Assembly: GCF_052118845.1 (NCBI RefSeq)
Contig: NZ_JBQKGJ010000005.1
Span: forward strand, 62,001 to 126,000
Reading direction: 5' to 3'
Origin: Bilifractor sp002394235
Lineage (GTDB): Bacteria > Bacillota > Clostridia > Lachnospirales > Lachnospiraceae
DNA length: 64,000 nucleotides
Shown here: piece by piece, positions 15,649-24,264 of the stretch
How the letters are laid out: each line of letters begins with the position of its first letter
How positions within the stretch are numbered: position 1 is the stretch's first letter
Notes under the pieces: generated by a model
Told to the model about the DNA's origin: nothing
Seen by the model: only the letters and a program-made list of their open reading frames with translations
Database searches by the model: none
Made by a program: the position numbers and the translations under genes

Positions 15649-17337
15649 ATGTCGAATTCGCGAAAGAGAAGCAGGAGGGGAAAGCGTTCTGTTCTCCCTG
15701 CTGTTATTTTTGGTATCATTGTAGTATTGATTATCGGAACTGCGGCATTTATCTATAACCGGCATTCCTTTACCTATGATCAGATGGATCTGGATTCCTA
15801 CTTTGGTCTTACATCCGGGAAGGAGGCGGCACTGGTTGTGGATGACGCCGTTCTGGAGACCAAGGGGCTGGTAAAGAACAATCAGGTGTATGTAGATTAT
15901 GATACCGTGGAGAACTATCTGAATCCGGGATTTTTCTGGGAAAGCGGCAGCGGAAAGCTTCTGCTCACTCTTCCGGACGGCACAAAAACCTGGACGCCTG
16001 ATGACGGGAGCAATGCGGTTCTGAAGGACGGAGACACCGTGTATATCTCTGCGGACTGTATCGGGGAGAATTCGGATATCGATCTTGAAGTGTATCAGGA
16101 TCCGTGGAGAGTCGTTGCAAGAACCAAATGGACGAACCTTACGGCAGAGACGGTGACAAAAGATGATGTGATCCGCTTCCGCGGCGGTCCGAAGAGCGAT
16201 GTTCTGACCAGCGTGAAGGAAGGCGACGTCGTTGTTCTGACTGGGAATGCGGATGAATGGTGTCAGGTGTCCACGAGTGACGGATTTATCGGATATATTC
16301 TGAAGTCGGAGCTGAAGACAGCTCCTGAGGGTACGATCAAGCATACCACGGACTCCCGCTTCATCTTTGACCATAAGTTCGCGGATCAGAAGATTAATCT
16401 CGCCTGGCAGTATTGCAGTGAGAATGATGATGGAACGGGCTCTTTCACCGAGCTGACCAAGGATGCGGAGGGATTGAATACGATTTCTCCGACGTGGTTC
16501 AGCTTTTCCGATGACAAGGGGAAGCTGACTTCCTACGCCAATGCGGAATATGTGAACATGGCGCATAACGCAGGACTTGAGGTATGGGGATGTCTGCAGG
16601 ACGTGGGCGGAAGCAAGGCCGACATCGGCACCATACTGATGGACGGTGACAGCCGTTCTCTCGTGATCACTCAGCTGATTCAGGCTGCGGAGGACACGGG
16701 AATGGACGGAATCAATGTCGATATTGAAACGGTTACTGCAGAGAACACGCCGCAGTATCTGCAGTTTCTTCGGGAACTCTCCGTTGCCGCTCATGCGAAA
16801 GATCTGATTGTCTCCGTAGATAATTATGTTCCGGTATATACAGCATATCTGAATCGTGCCGAACAGGCGAAAACCGTGGATTATCTTGTTATCATGGGAT
16901 ACGACGAGCACACGGCGGGATCCGACGAGGCGGGGTCGGTTGCCTCGCTCTCCTTTGTAAAGCAGGGCATTGAGGATACGCTTGCGGAGGTTCCTGCCGA
17001 CCAGGTGATCAACGCGATTCCGTTTTACACGAGGGGCTGGACAACGGTGTCCGGGGAGGCACCTTCGAGTGAGGCTCTTGGTATGGACGAGGCGGACGAG
17101 TGGGTGAAGTCTCTCGGTATCCAGACAAGATGGGATTCGGAAAGCGGTCAGAACACGGGAAGTGTCACCGTGGGTGATGAGACCTACAGCATCTGGCTGG
17201 AGGATGAAAAATCCATCGAAGAGAAGATGAAACTGATCCGCAAGGCGGATCTTGCTGGTGTTGCGGAATGGAGGCTCGGCTACGAGCGATCCGATGTCTG
17301 GAAAATCATCAGCAGTTATCTGAAGGACAGCGAGTGA
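15649..17337 (+). CDS. Membrane-anchored GH18-family glycoside hydrolase with SH3 domain
   Basis: 562 residues. A basic N-terminus leads into one membrane helix (about 15-37). Residues 45-120 resemble the copper-amine-oxidase-like stalk domain, 176-229 an SH3b domain (VIRFRGGPKSDVLTSVKEGD), and about 240-562 a GH18 barrel. The catalytic DGINVDIE motif is at residues 353-360 with Glu360 as acid. Related spore and envelope proteins cleave peptidoglycan or GlcNAc polymers, so cell-wall remodelling is likely. ATG 15649 has AAGAGG 6 bases upstream; a TTG at 15628 is less likely. Confidence 0.88.
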   Translation: MSNSRKRSRRGKRSVLPAVIFGIIVVLIIGTAAFIYNRHSFTYDQMDLDSYFGLTSGKEAALVVDDAVLETKGLVKNNQVYVDYDTVENYLNPGFFWESGSGKLLLTLPDGTKTWTPDDGSNAVLKDGDTVYISADCIGENSDIDLEVYQDPWRVVARTKWTNLTAETVTKDDVIRFRGGPKSDVLTSVKEGDVVVLTGNADEWCQVSTSDGFIGYILKSELKTAPEGTIKHTTDSRFIFDHKFADQKINLAWQYCSENDDGTGSFTELTKDAEGLNTISPTWFSFSDDKGKLTSYANAEYVNMAHNAGLEVWGCLQDVGGSKADIGTILMDGDSRSLVITQLIQAAEDTGMDGINVDIETVTAENTPQYLQFLRELSVAAHAKDLIVSVDNYVPVYTAYLNRAEQAKTVDYLVIMGYDEHTAGSDEAGSVASLSFVKQGIEDTLAEVPADQVINAIPFYTRGWTTVSGEAPSSEALGMDEADEWVKSLGIQTRWDSESGQNTGSVTVGDETYSIWLEDEKSIEEKMKLIRKADLAGVAEWRLGYERSDVWKIISSYLKDSE

Positions 17338-17419
17338 GCAGAGCATCGCGGACGGGCAGGGAGAAAAGTCGGAATGGAATCCGAGATTTAAAATCCGGGG
17401 ATGCTGTGCTATACTTTAC

Positions 17420-17505
17420 TTACGCTTACGGTGAGCCGGGCGCTCATCGCTTTATGGCGGGCATTGCGAAGACGAGATAAAACCCGTGAAGCGCGTTTTA
17501 TCTCG
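17420..17505. repeat. R2 repeat, copy 2 (divergent)
   Basis: Starts TTACGCTTACGGTGAGCCG. The left hairpin is rearranged, but the terminal hairpin CGAGATAAAAC/GTTTTATCTCG is exactly kept with a different loop. Lies just upstream of the DivIVA-like gene. Confidence 0.75.
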
Positions 17506-17545
17506 TTTCGATTACGGGAGTATACGATCAAAGGGGGTAACCGCT

Positions 17546-18196
17546 ATGGCCGAAAATGAAGAATTGTTCAAGACTACCGCATTTGGAGGGTACGACAAGG
17601 ACGATGTGCTGGCTGAGCTTCAGCGATTAAAGGATAATGCCTATCAGGAAAAGAGCAAAATAATCCGGGATCTCGCGGATGCGAAGAAAGCCCTTGCAGC
17701 GAAGGATAACGAGATCAGCGAGAAGGACGCAAAGATTGCGGAGCTTCAGGAGACACTGGAGGCGCGGGATCAGGAGATCCTCAAGATGGAGAAAACCATC
17801 CGCGAGAAGTATCAGTCGTATGTCGATAATTATGAGACAATCGGAAGCCTGATCTATGAGGCAAAGATCCGCGCAAAGCAGATTGACCGTGAGACTGAGG
17901 CTGAGAAGCAGAGAAGAATCTCAGAGGCGGAGACGGAAGCAAGGAAAATTCGTGACGAAGCGCAAGTAGAGGCACAGAAAACCCTTGCGGGTGTGCAGAA
18001 GGAAGTCGATGAGATCAACCGTGAGGGAAAACAGAAGTATGAGGCTGTCCAGGAAGAGCTTGCAAATGTTGTCGAGATCTTCAACCGCGTGCAGAAGCAG
18101 TTCATGAATTCCTACAAGACGATTCAGGATATTGTGAACGAAAGCCCGGAGATAGGGGAGAACTGTGACCTGCCGCTTCGCGAAGATGATTATTAA
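17546..18196 (+). CDS. DivIVA-domain coiled-coil protein
   Basis: 216 residues, nearly all predicted coiled coil. The N-terminal ENEELFKTTAFGGYDKDDVLAEL matches the start of DivIVA/GpsB-type proteins, where a glycine-containing turn touches membrane. The long Glu/Lys/Arg/Ala helix runs from about 30 to 200. Such proteins mark curved membrane at poles or septum and recruit division or wall-synthesis factors; the partner here is unknown. ATG 17546 has AAAGGGGG upstream; the longer open frame runs back into repeat R2. Confidence 0.8.
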   Translation: MAENEELFKTTAFGGYDKDDVLAELQRLKDNAYQEKSKIIRDLADAKKALAAKDNEISEKDAKIAELQETLEARDQEILKMEKTIREKYQSYVDNYETIGSLIYEAKIRAKQIDRETEAEKQRRISEAETEARKIRDEAQVEAQKTLAGVQKEVDEINREGKQKYEAVQEELANVVEIFNRVQKQFMNSYKTIQDIVNESPEIGENCDLPLREDDY

Positions 18197-18217
18197 AGGA
18201 TGGAAGTGAACCGATCC

Positions 18218-19276
18218 ATGCAGACTGGAAAAGCAAAAATTGTCAGGATGACGGAAGATAACCTGGATATGGATGCCCTTCGTGAGGCGGGAAGAATTCT
18301 GAGATCAGGAGGCCTTGTCGCGTTTCCGACGGAGACGGTTTACGGACTTGGAGGAAATGCCCTGGATCCTGAGGCTTCCCGAAAGATCTATGCCGCAAAG
18401 GGGAGACCATCGGACAATCCGCTGATTGTACACATCGCTGATCTGGAGCATCTTTTTCCACTGATCCGTGAGTTCCCGGAGGGAGCGAGGAGACTGGCAG
18501 AGAGATACTGGCCGGGACCGCTGACCATGATTTTTCAGAAGACCGATCTGGTTCCCTATGAGACAACGGGAGGGCTGGATACGGTGGCAGTCCGTTTTCC
18601 GGACAATGCCATTGCAAGGGAGATGATCCGTCAGGGAGGCGGATATGTTGCCGCGCCGAGCGCAAACACCTCCGGAAGACCGAGCCCGACACTCGCCAGT
18701 CATGTGGAGGAGGATCTCGGCAGCAAGATCGATATGATCATTGACGGAGGCCAGGTGAATATCGGGCTGGAGTCTACGATTGTGGATTTCAGTGAGGGAC
18801 ATCCGGTCATTTTGCGTCCGGGTTTTCTGAATCAGGAGATGTTGGAGAAGGTGATCGGAGAGGTCACAGTTGATCCTGGTATTATGTCCGAGAATATTCA
18901 TGTGCGGCCGAAGGCACCGGGCATGCGGTACAAGCATTATGCGCCGAAGGCAGATCTTGCGATCGTAGAGGGACAGCCGGAGGCTGTTTTTTCAAAAATC
19001 CGGGAGCTGACCGAAAAGAGACTTTCGGAGGGCTTTCGTGTCGGTATCATCTGCACAGAGGAGAGCCGGGACAGGTACACAGAAGGAGATATCCGTTGTA
19101 TTGGAAGCAGGGCAGACGACAGGACGATTGCGCACCATCTATATGAGATTCTGCGGGACTTCGATGCTGACGGGGTTGACTATATCTATACAGAATCCTT
19201 TGAGACACCGAGAATGGGTCAGGCAATCATGAACCGTCTGATCAAGGCGGCCGGCCATGAAGTGATTCAGGCATGA
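18218..19276 (+). CDS. tsaC: Threonylcarbamoyl-AMP synthase (Sua5/YwlC type)
   Basis: Makes threonylcarbamoyl-AMP from threonine, bicarbonate and ATP for the t6A37 modification of ANN-decoding tRNAs. The YrdC domain (about 10-205) shows GGLVAFPTETVYGLGGNA, AAKGRPSDNPLIVHI, YWPGPLTMIF and PSANTSGRPSPT. The extra C-terminal Sua5 domain includes the SPGMKYRHY-like linker here as APGMRYKHYAPKA. 352 residues from ATG 18218; an ATG at 18200 in frame has its purine tract touching the codon and is less likely. Precedes rpiB by 74 bases. Confidence 0.93.
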   Translation: MQTGKAKIVRMTEDNLDMDALREAGRILRSGGLVAFPTETVYGLGGNALDPEASRKIYAAKGRPSDNPLIVHIADLEHLFPLIREFPEGARRLAERYWPGPLTMIFQKTDLVPYETTGGLDTVAVRFPDNAIAREMIRQGGGYVAAPSANTSGRPSPTLASHVEEDLGSKIDMIIDGGQVNIGLESTIVDFSEGHPVILRPGFLNQEMLEKVIGEVTVDPGIMSENIHVRPKAPGMRYKHYAPKADLAIVEGQPEAVFSKIRELTEKRLSEGFRVGIICTEESRDRYTEGDIRCIGSRADDRTIAHHLYEILRDFDADGVDYIYTESFETPRMGQAIMNRLIKAAGHEVIQA

Positions 19277-19350
19277 GAGGTGCCTGACCGGGTTTTCAGA
19301 AAGAGGCAGATACAGATCAGCACATGTGTGCTGCAGAGAAGGAGGACAAA

Positions 19351-19785
19351 ATGATAGCACTTGGATGTGACCATGGAGGTTATCGGCTGATGCAGGAGGT
19401 CAAGACTCATCTTGATGCAAAGGGAATCGCATACAAGGATTTTGGCTGCTTCAGTGAAGAATCTGTCGATTACCCGGATTATGCCCACAAGGTCGGGCAC
19501 GCTGTTCAGGATGGAAGCTGCGAGAAGGGAATCCTGATCTGCGGTACCGGAATCGGCATCTCGATCACTGCAAATAAGATGAAGGGAATCCGCTGCGCAC
19601 TCTGCACGAACGAGTTTATGGCGAGGGCAACGCGGGAGCATAACGATGCAAATATCCTTGCGATGGGCGGAAGAGTCACGGGACCCGGAGTTGCGTGCGG
19701 AATTGTAGACGCGTTCCTCGACACACCGTTCTCGGAGGGGGAGAGACATATCCGAAGGATCCGTAAGATTGAAGAGGAACAGTAA
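19351..19785 (+). CDS. rpiB: Ribose-5-phosphate isomerase B
   Basis: Interconverts ribose-5-phosphate and ribulose-5-phosphate in the pentose phosphate pathway, feeding PRPP for the following upp gene. Signature motifs: MIALGCDHGGY at the N-terminus, ILICGTGIGISITANK (catalytic-loop Cys) and ARATREHNDANILAMGGR. 144 residues is standard. ATG 19351 has GGAGG upstream; the longer frame (19324) has no ribosome site. Could in principle be a galactose-6-phosphate isomerase subunit, but the single gene and context favour RpiB. Confidence 0.94.
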   Translation: MIALGCDHGGYRLMQEVKTHLDAKGIAYKDFGCFSEESVDYPDYAHKVGHAVQDGSCEKGILICGTGIGISITANKMKGIRCALCTNEFMARATREHNDANILAMGGRVTGPGVACGIVDAFLDTPFSEGERHIRRIRKIEEEQ

Positions 19786-19983
19786 CGAGGCGAAAATCGG
19801 ATTGCCGGAAGAGAGCCCGCTGCATGTTGCAGAGGCACAACTCGTGGAAACAGTAATGCAAAGGACCGGGATGCCGGAAGGAAGCGGTAATTCGCCGGAG
19901 AATGCTGCACCTGTGTCCGGACGGAGACAGATCGTTTGTGAGGAACCTGTGTCTTGCAGTTATATGAGTGGAAAGGAAGAAAA

Positions 19984-20613
19984 ATGGGAAAAGTAATTAT
20001 TATGGATCATCCGCTGATCAAGCATAAAATCGGAATCATCCGCGAGGAAAGTACGGGAACCAAGGAATTTCGCGAGATTATCTCCGAGATTGCCATGCTG
20101 GAGTGCTATGAGTCAACACGCAGTATTCCTCTTGAGGACGTAGAGATTCAGACACCGATCACAAAAACAACCGTTCAGAGACTGGCCGGCAAGAAGCTGG
20201 CCATCGTACCGATTCTTCGTGCGGGTCTGGGAATGGTTTCCGGTATCCAGACGCTGATCCCCGCCGCAAAGGTCGGACACATCGGCATGTACAGAGATCC
20301 GGAATCCCTTCAGCCGGTGGAGTATTACTGCAAGCTCCCCTCCGACATTGAAGAACGTGAGGTTTTTGTGGTAGATCCGATGCTGGCGACCGGAGGCTCT
20401 GCCTGTGACGCGATTCGCCAGCTGAAAAAGCATGGATGCCAGAAAATTCATTTTCTCTGTATCATTGCGGCACCGCAGGGACTGGAGCGCCTGAAGAAGG
20501 AACATCCGGATGTATCCATCGTGGTAGGCGCGCTGGACGATCATCTGAATGAACAAGGATACATTGTGCCCGGACTCGGCGATGCGGGAGACAGAATTTT
20601 CGGAACAAAGTAA
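19984..20613 (+). CDS. upp: Uracil phosphoribosyltransferase
   Basis: Salvages uracil with PRPP to UMP. Motifs: MGKVIIMDHPLIKHK, VPILRAGLGM, the PRPP loop VDPMLATGGSACDAI, and the uracil-binding end YIVPGLGDAGDRIFGTK. 209 residues, typical. ATG 19984 has AAAGGAAG upstream. The 198-base gap after rpiB holds no convincing gene. Groups with the downstream dCMP deaminase as pyrimidine salvage. Confidence 0.97.
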   Translation: MGKVIIMDHPLIKHKIGIIREESTGTKEFREIISEIAMLECYESTRSIPLEDVEIQTPITKTTVQRLAGKKLAIVPILRAGLGMVSGIQTLIPAAKVGHIGMYRDPESLQPVEYYCKLPSDIEEREVFVVDPMLATGGSACDAIRQLKKHGCQKIHFLCIIAAPQGLERLKKEHPDVSIVVGALDDHLNEQGYIVPGLGDAGDRIFGTK

Positions 20614-20646
20614 AGCGCCGACATGTTGTGAACGGGGATACACACG

Positions 20647-20725
20647 GTATAAGCTGCGGATTGCCCATGCTTCGTACACTTGCGATCCTACAGGCGATCT
20701 GTCTGCGTTTTCGAAGGGCTTATAC
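20647..20725. repeat. R1 cloverleaf repeat, copy E (internal deletion)
   Basis: The outer stem GTATAAGC/GCTTATAC (20647 and 20718-20725) and arm 1 (GGATTGC/GCGATCC with a TTC-loop tip) are kept. Arms 2 and 3 are collapsed into a short ACAG...CTGT remnant plus the right half TGCGTTTTCGAA of arm 3. It ends 10 bases before the next gene's GGAGG. Confidence 0.75.
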
Positions 20726-20744
20726 ACAGAATGCTGGAGGAACG

Positions 20745-21233
20745 ATGTCAGATAAGAGAAAAGACTATATTTCCTGGGATGAGTATTTTATGGCAGTTGC
20801 CAAGCTGGCAGGCATGCGTTCCAAGGATCCGAATTCTCAGGTGGGATGCTGTATCGTGAGCCAGGACAACAAGATTCTTTCCATCGGCTATAATGGATTT
20901 CCAAGAGGCTGCTCCGATGATGCCTTTCCGTGGGCCAGAAGCAACGAGGATCCGCTGAAGACAAAGTATGTCTACGTGACGCACAGCGAGCTGAACGCGA
21001 TCCTGAATTACCGGGGCGGAAGTCTCGAAGGGGCAAAGCTGTATGTCTCGCTTTTCCCGTGTAATGAATGTGCGAAGGCAATTATCCAGGCGGGAATCCG
21101 GAAGGTTATCTATGATGACGACAAGTATGACAAAACACCTTCCGTCATTGCATCGAAAATGATGTTTCAGGCAGCTGGAGTAGAGTTTGAAAAATATAAC
21201 TCCTCGGGCAGGATACTCACAATCCGTGTCTGA
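20745..21233 (+). CDS. dCMP deaminase (ComEB-type)
   Basis: Zinc deaminase converting dCMP to dUMP for dTMP synthesis. Zinc and catalytic motifs: HSELNAIL (His and Glu; the family usually has HAE) and PCNECAKAII. Also SQVGCCIV and SIGYNGFPRGC. 162 residues. ATG 20745 after GGAGG; the open frame extends upstream only through the R1 repeat. Downstream of upp, it may be read from the same transcript through the repeat. Confidence 0.93.
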   Translation: MSDKRKDYISWDEYFMAVAKLAGMRSKDPNSQVGCCIVSQDNKILSIGYNGFPRGCSDDAFPWARSNEDPLKTKYVYVTHSELNAILNYRGGSLEGAKLYVSLFPCNECAKAIIQAGIRKVIYDDDKYDKTPSVIASKMMFQAAGVEFEKYNSSGRILTIRV

Positions 21234-21329
21234 GAAAAAACAGAATGTCAACACATACAGGTCAGGGTTCAATATTCAGGATAAGGACAAGTGCATCGGC
21301 TTTAAAAACCAGACAGGAGGAGACAGGAA

Positions 21330-21689
21330 ATGGTCCGTAAAGAGAACGTTACTTATGTAGATGGCCTTGCAGGAGGAAGAGGAAGAGCAAAGGTTTCCCA
21401 TATTGTGTCCAGGGAGGAACTTATGGGGCATGGAAGGATGTACGCAAAGGTTACACTTCCGCCAGGCGCAAGCGTAGGCTGGCATCAGCATGTACATGAC
21501 ACGGAGCCTTACTATATTCTGAAGGGCCACGGTGATTTTATTGATAATGACCACAGGATTTATCATGTGTCAGCCGGAGACGTCTGCGTGATTGAGGTCG
21601 GACAGTATCACAGCATGGAGAACAATTCGGACGATGATCTGGAGTTCATGGCATTGATCTACAATGAAGCCGGGTATCTGAACGACTGA
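21330..21689 (+). CDS. Single-domain cupin protein
   Basis: 119 residues forming one cupin barrel. Metal motif 1 is visible as GWHQHVHDTEPYYILKGHG (two His and a Glu), and motif 2 as GDVCVIEVGQYHSMEN with the third His. A good ribosome site CAGGAGG precedes ATG 21330. Small cupins of this kind include isomerases, dioxygenases and sugar-binding proteins; the substrate cannot be assigned. Separate from the pyrimidine genes by 96 bases. Confidence 0.85.
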   Translation: MVRKENVTYVDGLAGGRGRAKVSHIVSREELMGHGRMYAKVTLPPGASVGWHQHVHDTEPYYILKGHGDFIDNDHRIYHVSAGDVCVIEVGQYHSMENNSDDDLEFMALIYNEAGYLND

Positions 21690-21764
21690 CAGGAACAGAT
21701 ACGTGGTCAGTGCGGCGAAGGACATCTGACACGTGACATATGGCGAGGGACACATGCCATACTA

Positions 21765-21825
21765 CATACTAAGCAGTGACAAGTCCCTGACATTTTAGCC
21801 ATACTAAGCAGTGACAAGTCCCTGA
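21765..21825 (+). repeat. Direct repeat, 26 bp twice, 35-bp period
   Basis: CATACTAAGCAGTGACAAG plus TCCCTGA occurs at 21765-21790 and 21800-21825 in the cupin-hrcA gap. No role is known. Confidence 0.85.
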
Positions 21826-21886
21826 TGTTTATTAATAGAAGCATTACAAAGGATAAAGCTGCGCTCTTGCGCGGTATTATATGCCG

Positions 21887-21936
21887 ACAGGCAGCAGGCT
21901 GGAGCAGACAGGGAACTGTGACGGCCTGTTTTTTTT
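21887..21936 (+). terminator. Terminator in the cupin-hrcA gap
   Basis: ACAGGC (21887-21892) pairs with GCCTGT (21924-21929) followed by a run of eight T, which passes into R2 copy 3. Confidence 0.7.
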
Positions 21937-21969
21937 ACGCGAACAGTGAGCCGCAGCCGAATGCGAAGT
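21935..21969. repeat. R2 repeat, copy 3 (left half only)
   Basis: Matches R2 from TTACGCG through GAATGCGAAGT and then stops, so the right half including the terminal hairpin is missing. Begins in the T-tract of the terminator just upstream. Confidence 0.8.
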
Positions 21970-22138
21970 GTTGGATTTTCTGATAGGTCATTCCTTTCGG
22001 AGGATTGTTCAAATATTTTTTGCGATGAATTGCCATAAGAATTAACCCGAAAATAATTTGCCATTAGCGCCGCGCTCAATTCACCGCGCAACAGCAAAAG
22101 GAGCATTCACCGCATTCAACGCGTGACAGCAAAAGTAG

Positions 22139-22167
22139 TTGACAAAAAAATAATGCAGTGCTATCTT
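22139..22167 (+). promoter_or_regulatory. Promoter of the hrcA-grpE-dnaK-dnaJ operon
   Basis: TTGACA (22139-22144), 17-base spacer, TATCTT (22162-22167), just upstream of a CIRCE operator. Confidence 0.8.
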
Positions 22168-22181
22168 ATGAAACATAGGCG

Positions 22182-22208
22182 TTAGCACTCTGCAATTCAG
22201 AGTGCTGA
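22182..22208. promoter_or_regulatory. CIRCE operator (HrcA binding site)
   Basis: TTAGCACTC-N9-GAGTGCTGA, one mismatch from the CIRCE consensus. It overlaps the expected transcription start, so HrcA would repress its own operon. Confidence 0.95.
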
Positions 22209-22272
22209 CAAACCGGCAAGGGGAACGATCCTGCCGGAGATCAATCCTCAGAAGGAAGAAAGGAGCCAAGGA

Positions 22273-23367
22273 GTGGGAGAAGATTTGGATGAACGAAAAA
22301 AGACGATTCTAAAGGCTATTATCCAGACATACCTGGAGACGGGAGAGCCTGTCGGATCACGGACAATTTCCAAATACACAGACCTGAATCTAAGCTCCGC
22401 GACCATCCGAAATGAGATGTCGGATCTGGAGGAAATGGGGTATATTATTCAGCCGCATACTTCGTCCGGACGGATTCCCTCCGATAAGGGATATCGGCTT
22501 TATGTAAACGAGCTGATACAGAAAACAAATCAGGATGCCGAAGCACAGACGCTGATGATTCAGAAAACGGATCGTATGGAAAAGGTACTGAAGCAGGTCG
22601 TGGATGTGCTGGCACAGAACACCAATTATGCGACAATGATTGCGGGACCGTCGTATCATCAGAACTCATTGAAGTTCATTCAGTTGTCCCGGATCAATGA
22701 GAAACAGCTTCTTGCGGTAGTGGTTGCACAGGGGAATCTGGTCAAAAACCAGATGATTGACCTCAAGGAATCTATTGATGAAGACGATATTCTGAAACTG
22801 AATCTGCTTCTGAACAACGAGCTGAACGGAAAGACAATCGGCGAGATCAATCTGGACATGATCACTCGGATGAAGCAGCAGGCAGGCATTCATAGCGAAG
22901 TCATCAGCAGTGTGATCGATGCAGTGGCAGAGACCATACAGCCGGGAGAGGAGGACATGCCGATCTATCTGAGCGGTGCGACAAATATTTTCGACTATCC
23001 GGAACTTGCGGATTCGAAAAAAGCCAAGGAGCTGATGACCGCGTTCGGAGATAAGAAGGAACTGGCTGAGATGATCCGCGAGACGGCTCCGGGCGAGGAA
23101 GCCTCGAACGGGATCACCGCCTATATCGGGAACGAATCCCCGATTCAGGGCATGAAGGACTGCTCCGTTGTCACCGCAAACTACAATCTTGGAAACGGGA
23201 TGAAGGGAACGGTCGCTATTGTAGGCCCTCGGAGAATGGATTATAAGAAAGTAGTAGAAAATCTGAAGCAGCTGAAATCACAGATGAATGCTCTCTTCGG
23301 AAACGGAGACGCCAAGCTCGAGACCTCGTCCGATCATGACATTATCGATGACAGCACAGAGTCCTAG
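22273..23367 (+). CDS. hrcA: Heat-inducible repressor HrcA
   Basis: Repressor that binds CIRCE and is stabilised by GroEL. N-terminal winged helix: LDERKKTILKAIIQTYLETGEPVGS and LSSATIRNEMSDLEEMGYI; then the family GRIPSDKGYRLYVNEL. 364 residues. The start is GTG at 22273 with AAAGGAG upstream. First gene of the hrcA-grpE-dnaK-dnaJ operon and target of the CIRCE element 65 bases upstream; a second CIRCE precedes groES. Confidence 0.97.
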   Translation: MGEDLDERKKTILKAIIQTYLETGEPVGSRTISKYTDLNLSSATIRNEMSDLEEMGYIIQPHTSSGRIPSDKGYRLYVNELIQKTNQDAEAQTLMIQKTDRMEKVLKQVVDVLAQNTNYATMIAGPSYHQNSLKFIQLSRINEKQLLAVVVAQGNLVKNQMIDLKESIDEDDILKLNLLLNNELNGKTIGEINLDMITRMKQQAGIHSEVISSVIDAVAETIQPGEEDMPIYLSGATNIFDYPELADSKKAKELMTAFGDKKELAEMIRETAPGEEASNGITAYIGNESPIQGMKDCSVVTANYNLGNGMKGTVAIVGPRRMDYKKVVENLKQLKSQMNALFGNGDAKLETSSDHDIIDDSTES

Positions 23368-23461
23368 CAGACCGGGATCCGGGAGTACACGAAGAAGTGA
23401 TTAATCCATGCGGAGATTCACATTAGATTTAGAAGCAATAAAACAGAAAGGCGGGACAGAC

Positions 23462-24226
23462 ATGGCAGACGTGAATAACAGCAGGCGGGGCGCCGACGGG
23501 GCAGACCCGGAAGCAGAGAGAAAAAAAGCCATGAAGAAGGATAATCATATGAACGAAGAAAATGCAAAAGATACAGAGAAACGTACAGCAGAAGCAGATA
23601 CGATGAAGGAAGAGAAGACAGAAAAGGAAGACGGAGTTCGTAACGGAAAAGCCGCGGATCAGACCAAAGAGAAGGCAAGGCAGAATGAAGCCGGGAAATC
23701 TGATCCCAAAGAGAAGCAGGATGAGGCGAAAAGCGCCGGCTCTGTGGAAAATGGTGATAATGCGAAAGGATCCGGTTCCGGGAAAAAGATAAAAAAGGAC
23801 AAGAAGGATGAGAAGATTGAAGAACTCACCGACAGACTGCAGCGTCAGATGGCTGAGTTCGACAATTTCCGCAAGCGCACGGAGAGAGAAAAATCCGAGA
23901 TGTTCGATATGGGCGCGAGAGATGTTATCGAGAAGATCCTTCCGGTTGTCGATAATTTTGAAAGAGGACTTGCCGGAGCGGATGAGTCGGATTCGTTCGT
24001 TCAGGGGATGAACAAGATTTACAAGCAGATGACGAAGATCCTGACAGATATGGGCGTTGAGACCATCGAGGCGGAGGGCGCCGAGTTTGATCCGAATCTT
24101 CATAATGCGGTGATGCATGAGGACAACCCGGATGTCGGTGAAAACATCATCACACAGGAGCTTCAGAAGGGATATAAGTACAAGGATGTTGTGGTTCGTC
24201 ACAGTATGGTGAAGGTGGCCAACTGA
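23462..24226 (+). CDS. grpE: GrpE nucleotide exchange factor
   Basis: Cochaperone that releases ADP from DnaK. 254 residues, longer than usual because of a highly charged, low-complexity N-terminal stretch (about 1-115, Lys/Glu/Asp/Ala-rich). The GrpE core follows: coiled coil EELTDRLQRQMAEFDNFRKRTERE, then ARDVIEKILPVVDNFERGL and the beta domain ending VVVRHSMVKVAN. ATG 23462 follows AAAGGCGGG; the frame is open from 23408 without a clear ribosome site. Confidence 0.96.
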   Translation: MADVNNSRRGADGADPEAERKKAMKKDNHMNEENAKDTEKRTAEADTMKEEKTEKEDGVRNGKAADQTKEKARQNEAGKSDPKEKQDEAKSAGSVENGDNAKGSGSGKKIKKDKKDEKIEELTDRLQRQMAEFDNFRKRTEREKSEMFDMGARDVIEKILPVVDNFERGLAGADESDSFVQGMNKIYKQMTKILTDMGVETIEAEGAEFDPNLHNAVMHEDNPDVGENIITQELQKGYKYKDVVVRHSMVKVAN

Positions 24227-24264
24227 CATTACAGAAAAACAGATCCGATCAGGAGGAAAATAGA

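Noticed and set aside
15463..17346. 627-codon minus-strand frame opposite the GH18 gene
   Set aside because: No ribosome site and low similarity to any fold; the plus strand has clear GH18 and SH3 motifs, so this is a shadow frame.
19769..19996. Gene between rpiB and upp
   Set aside because: TTG start inside rpiB without a ribosome site; composition is unlike neighbours.
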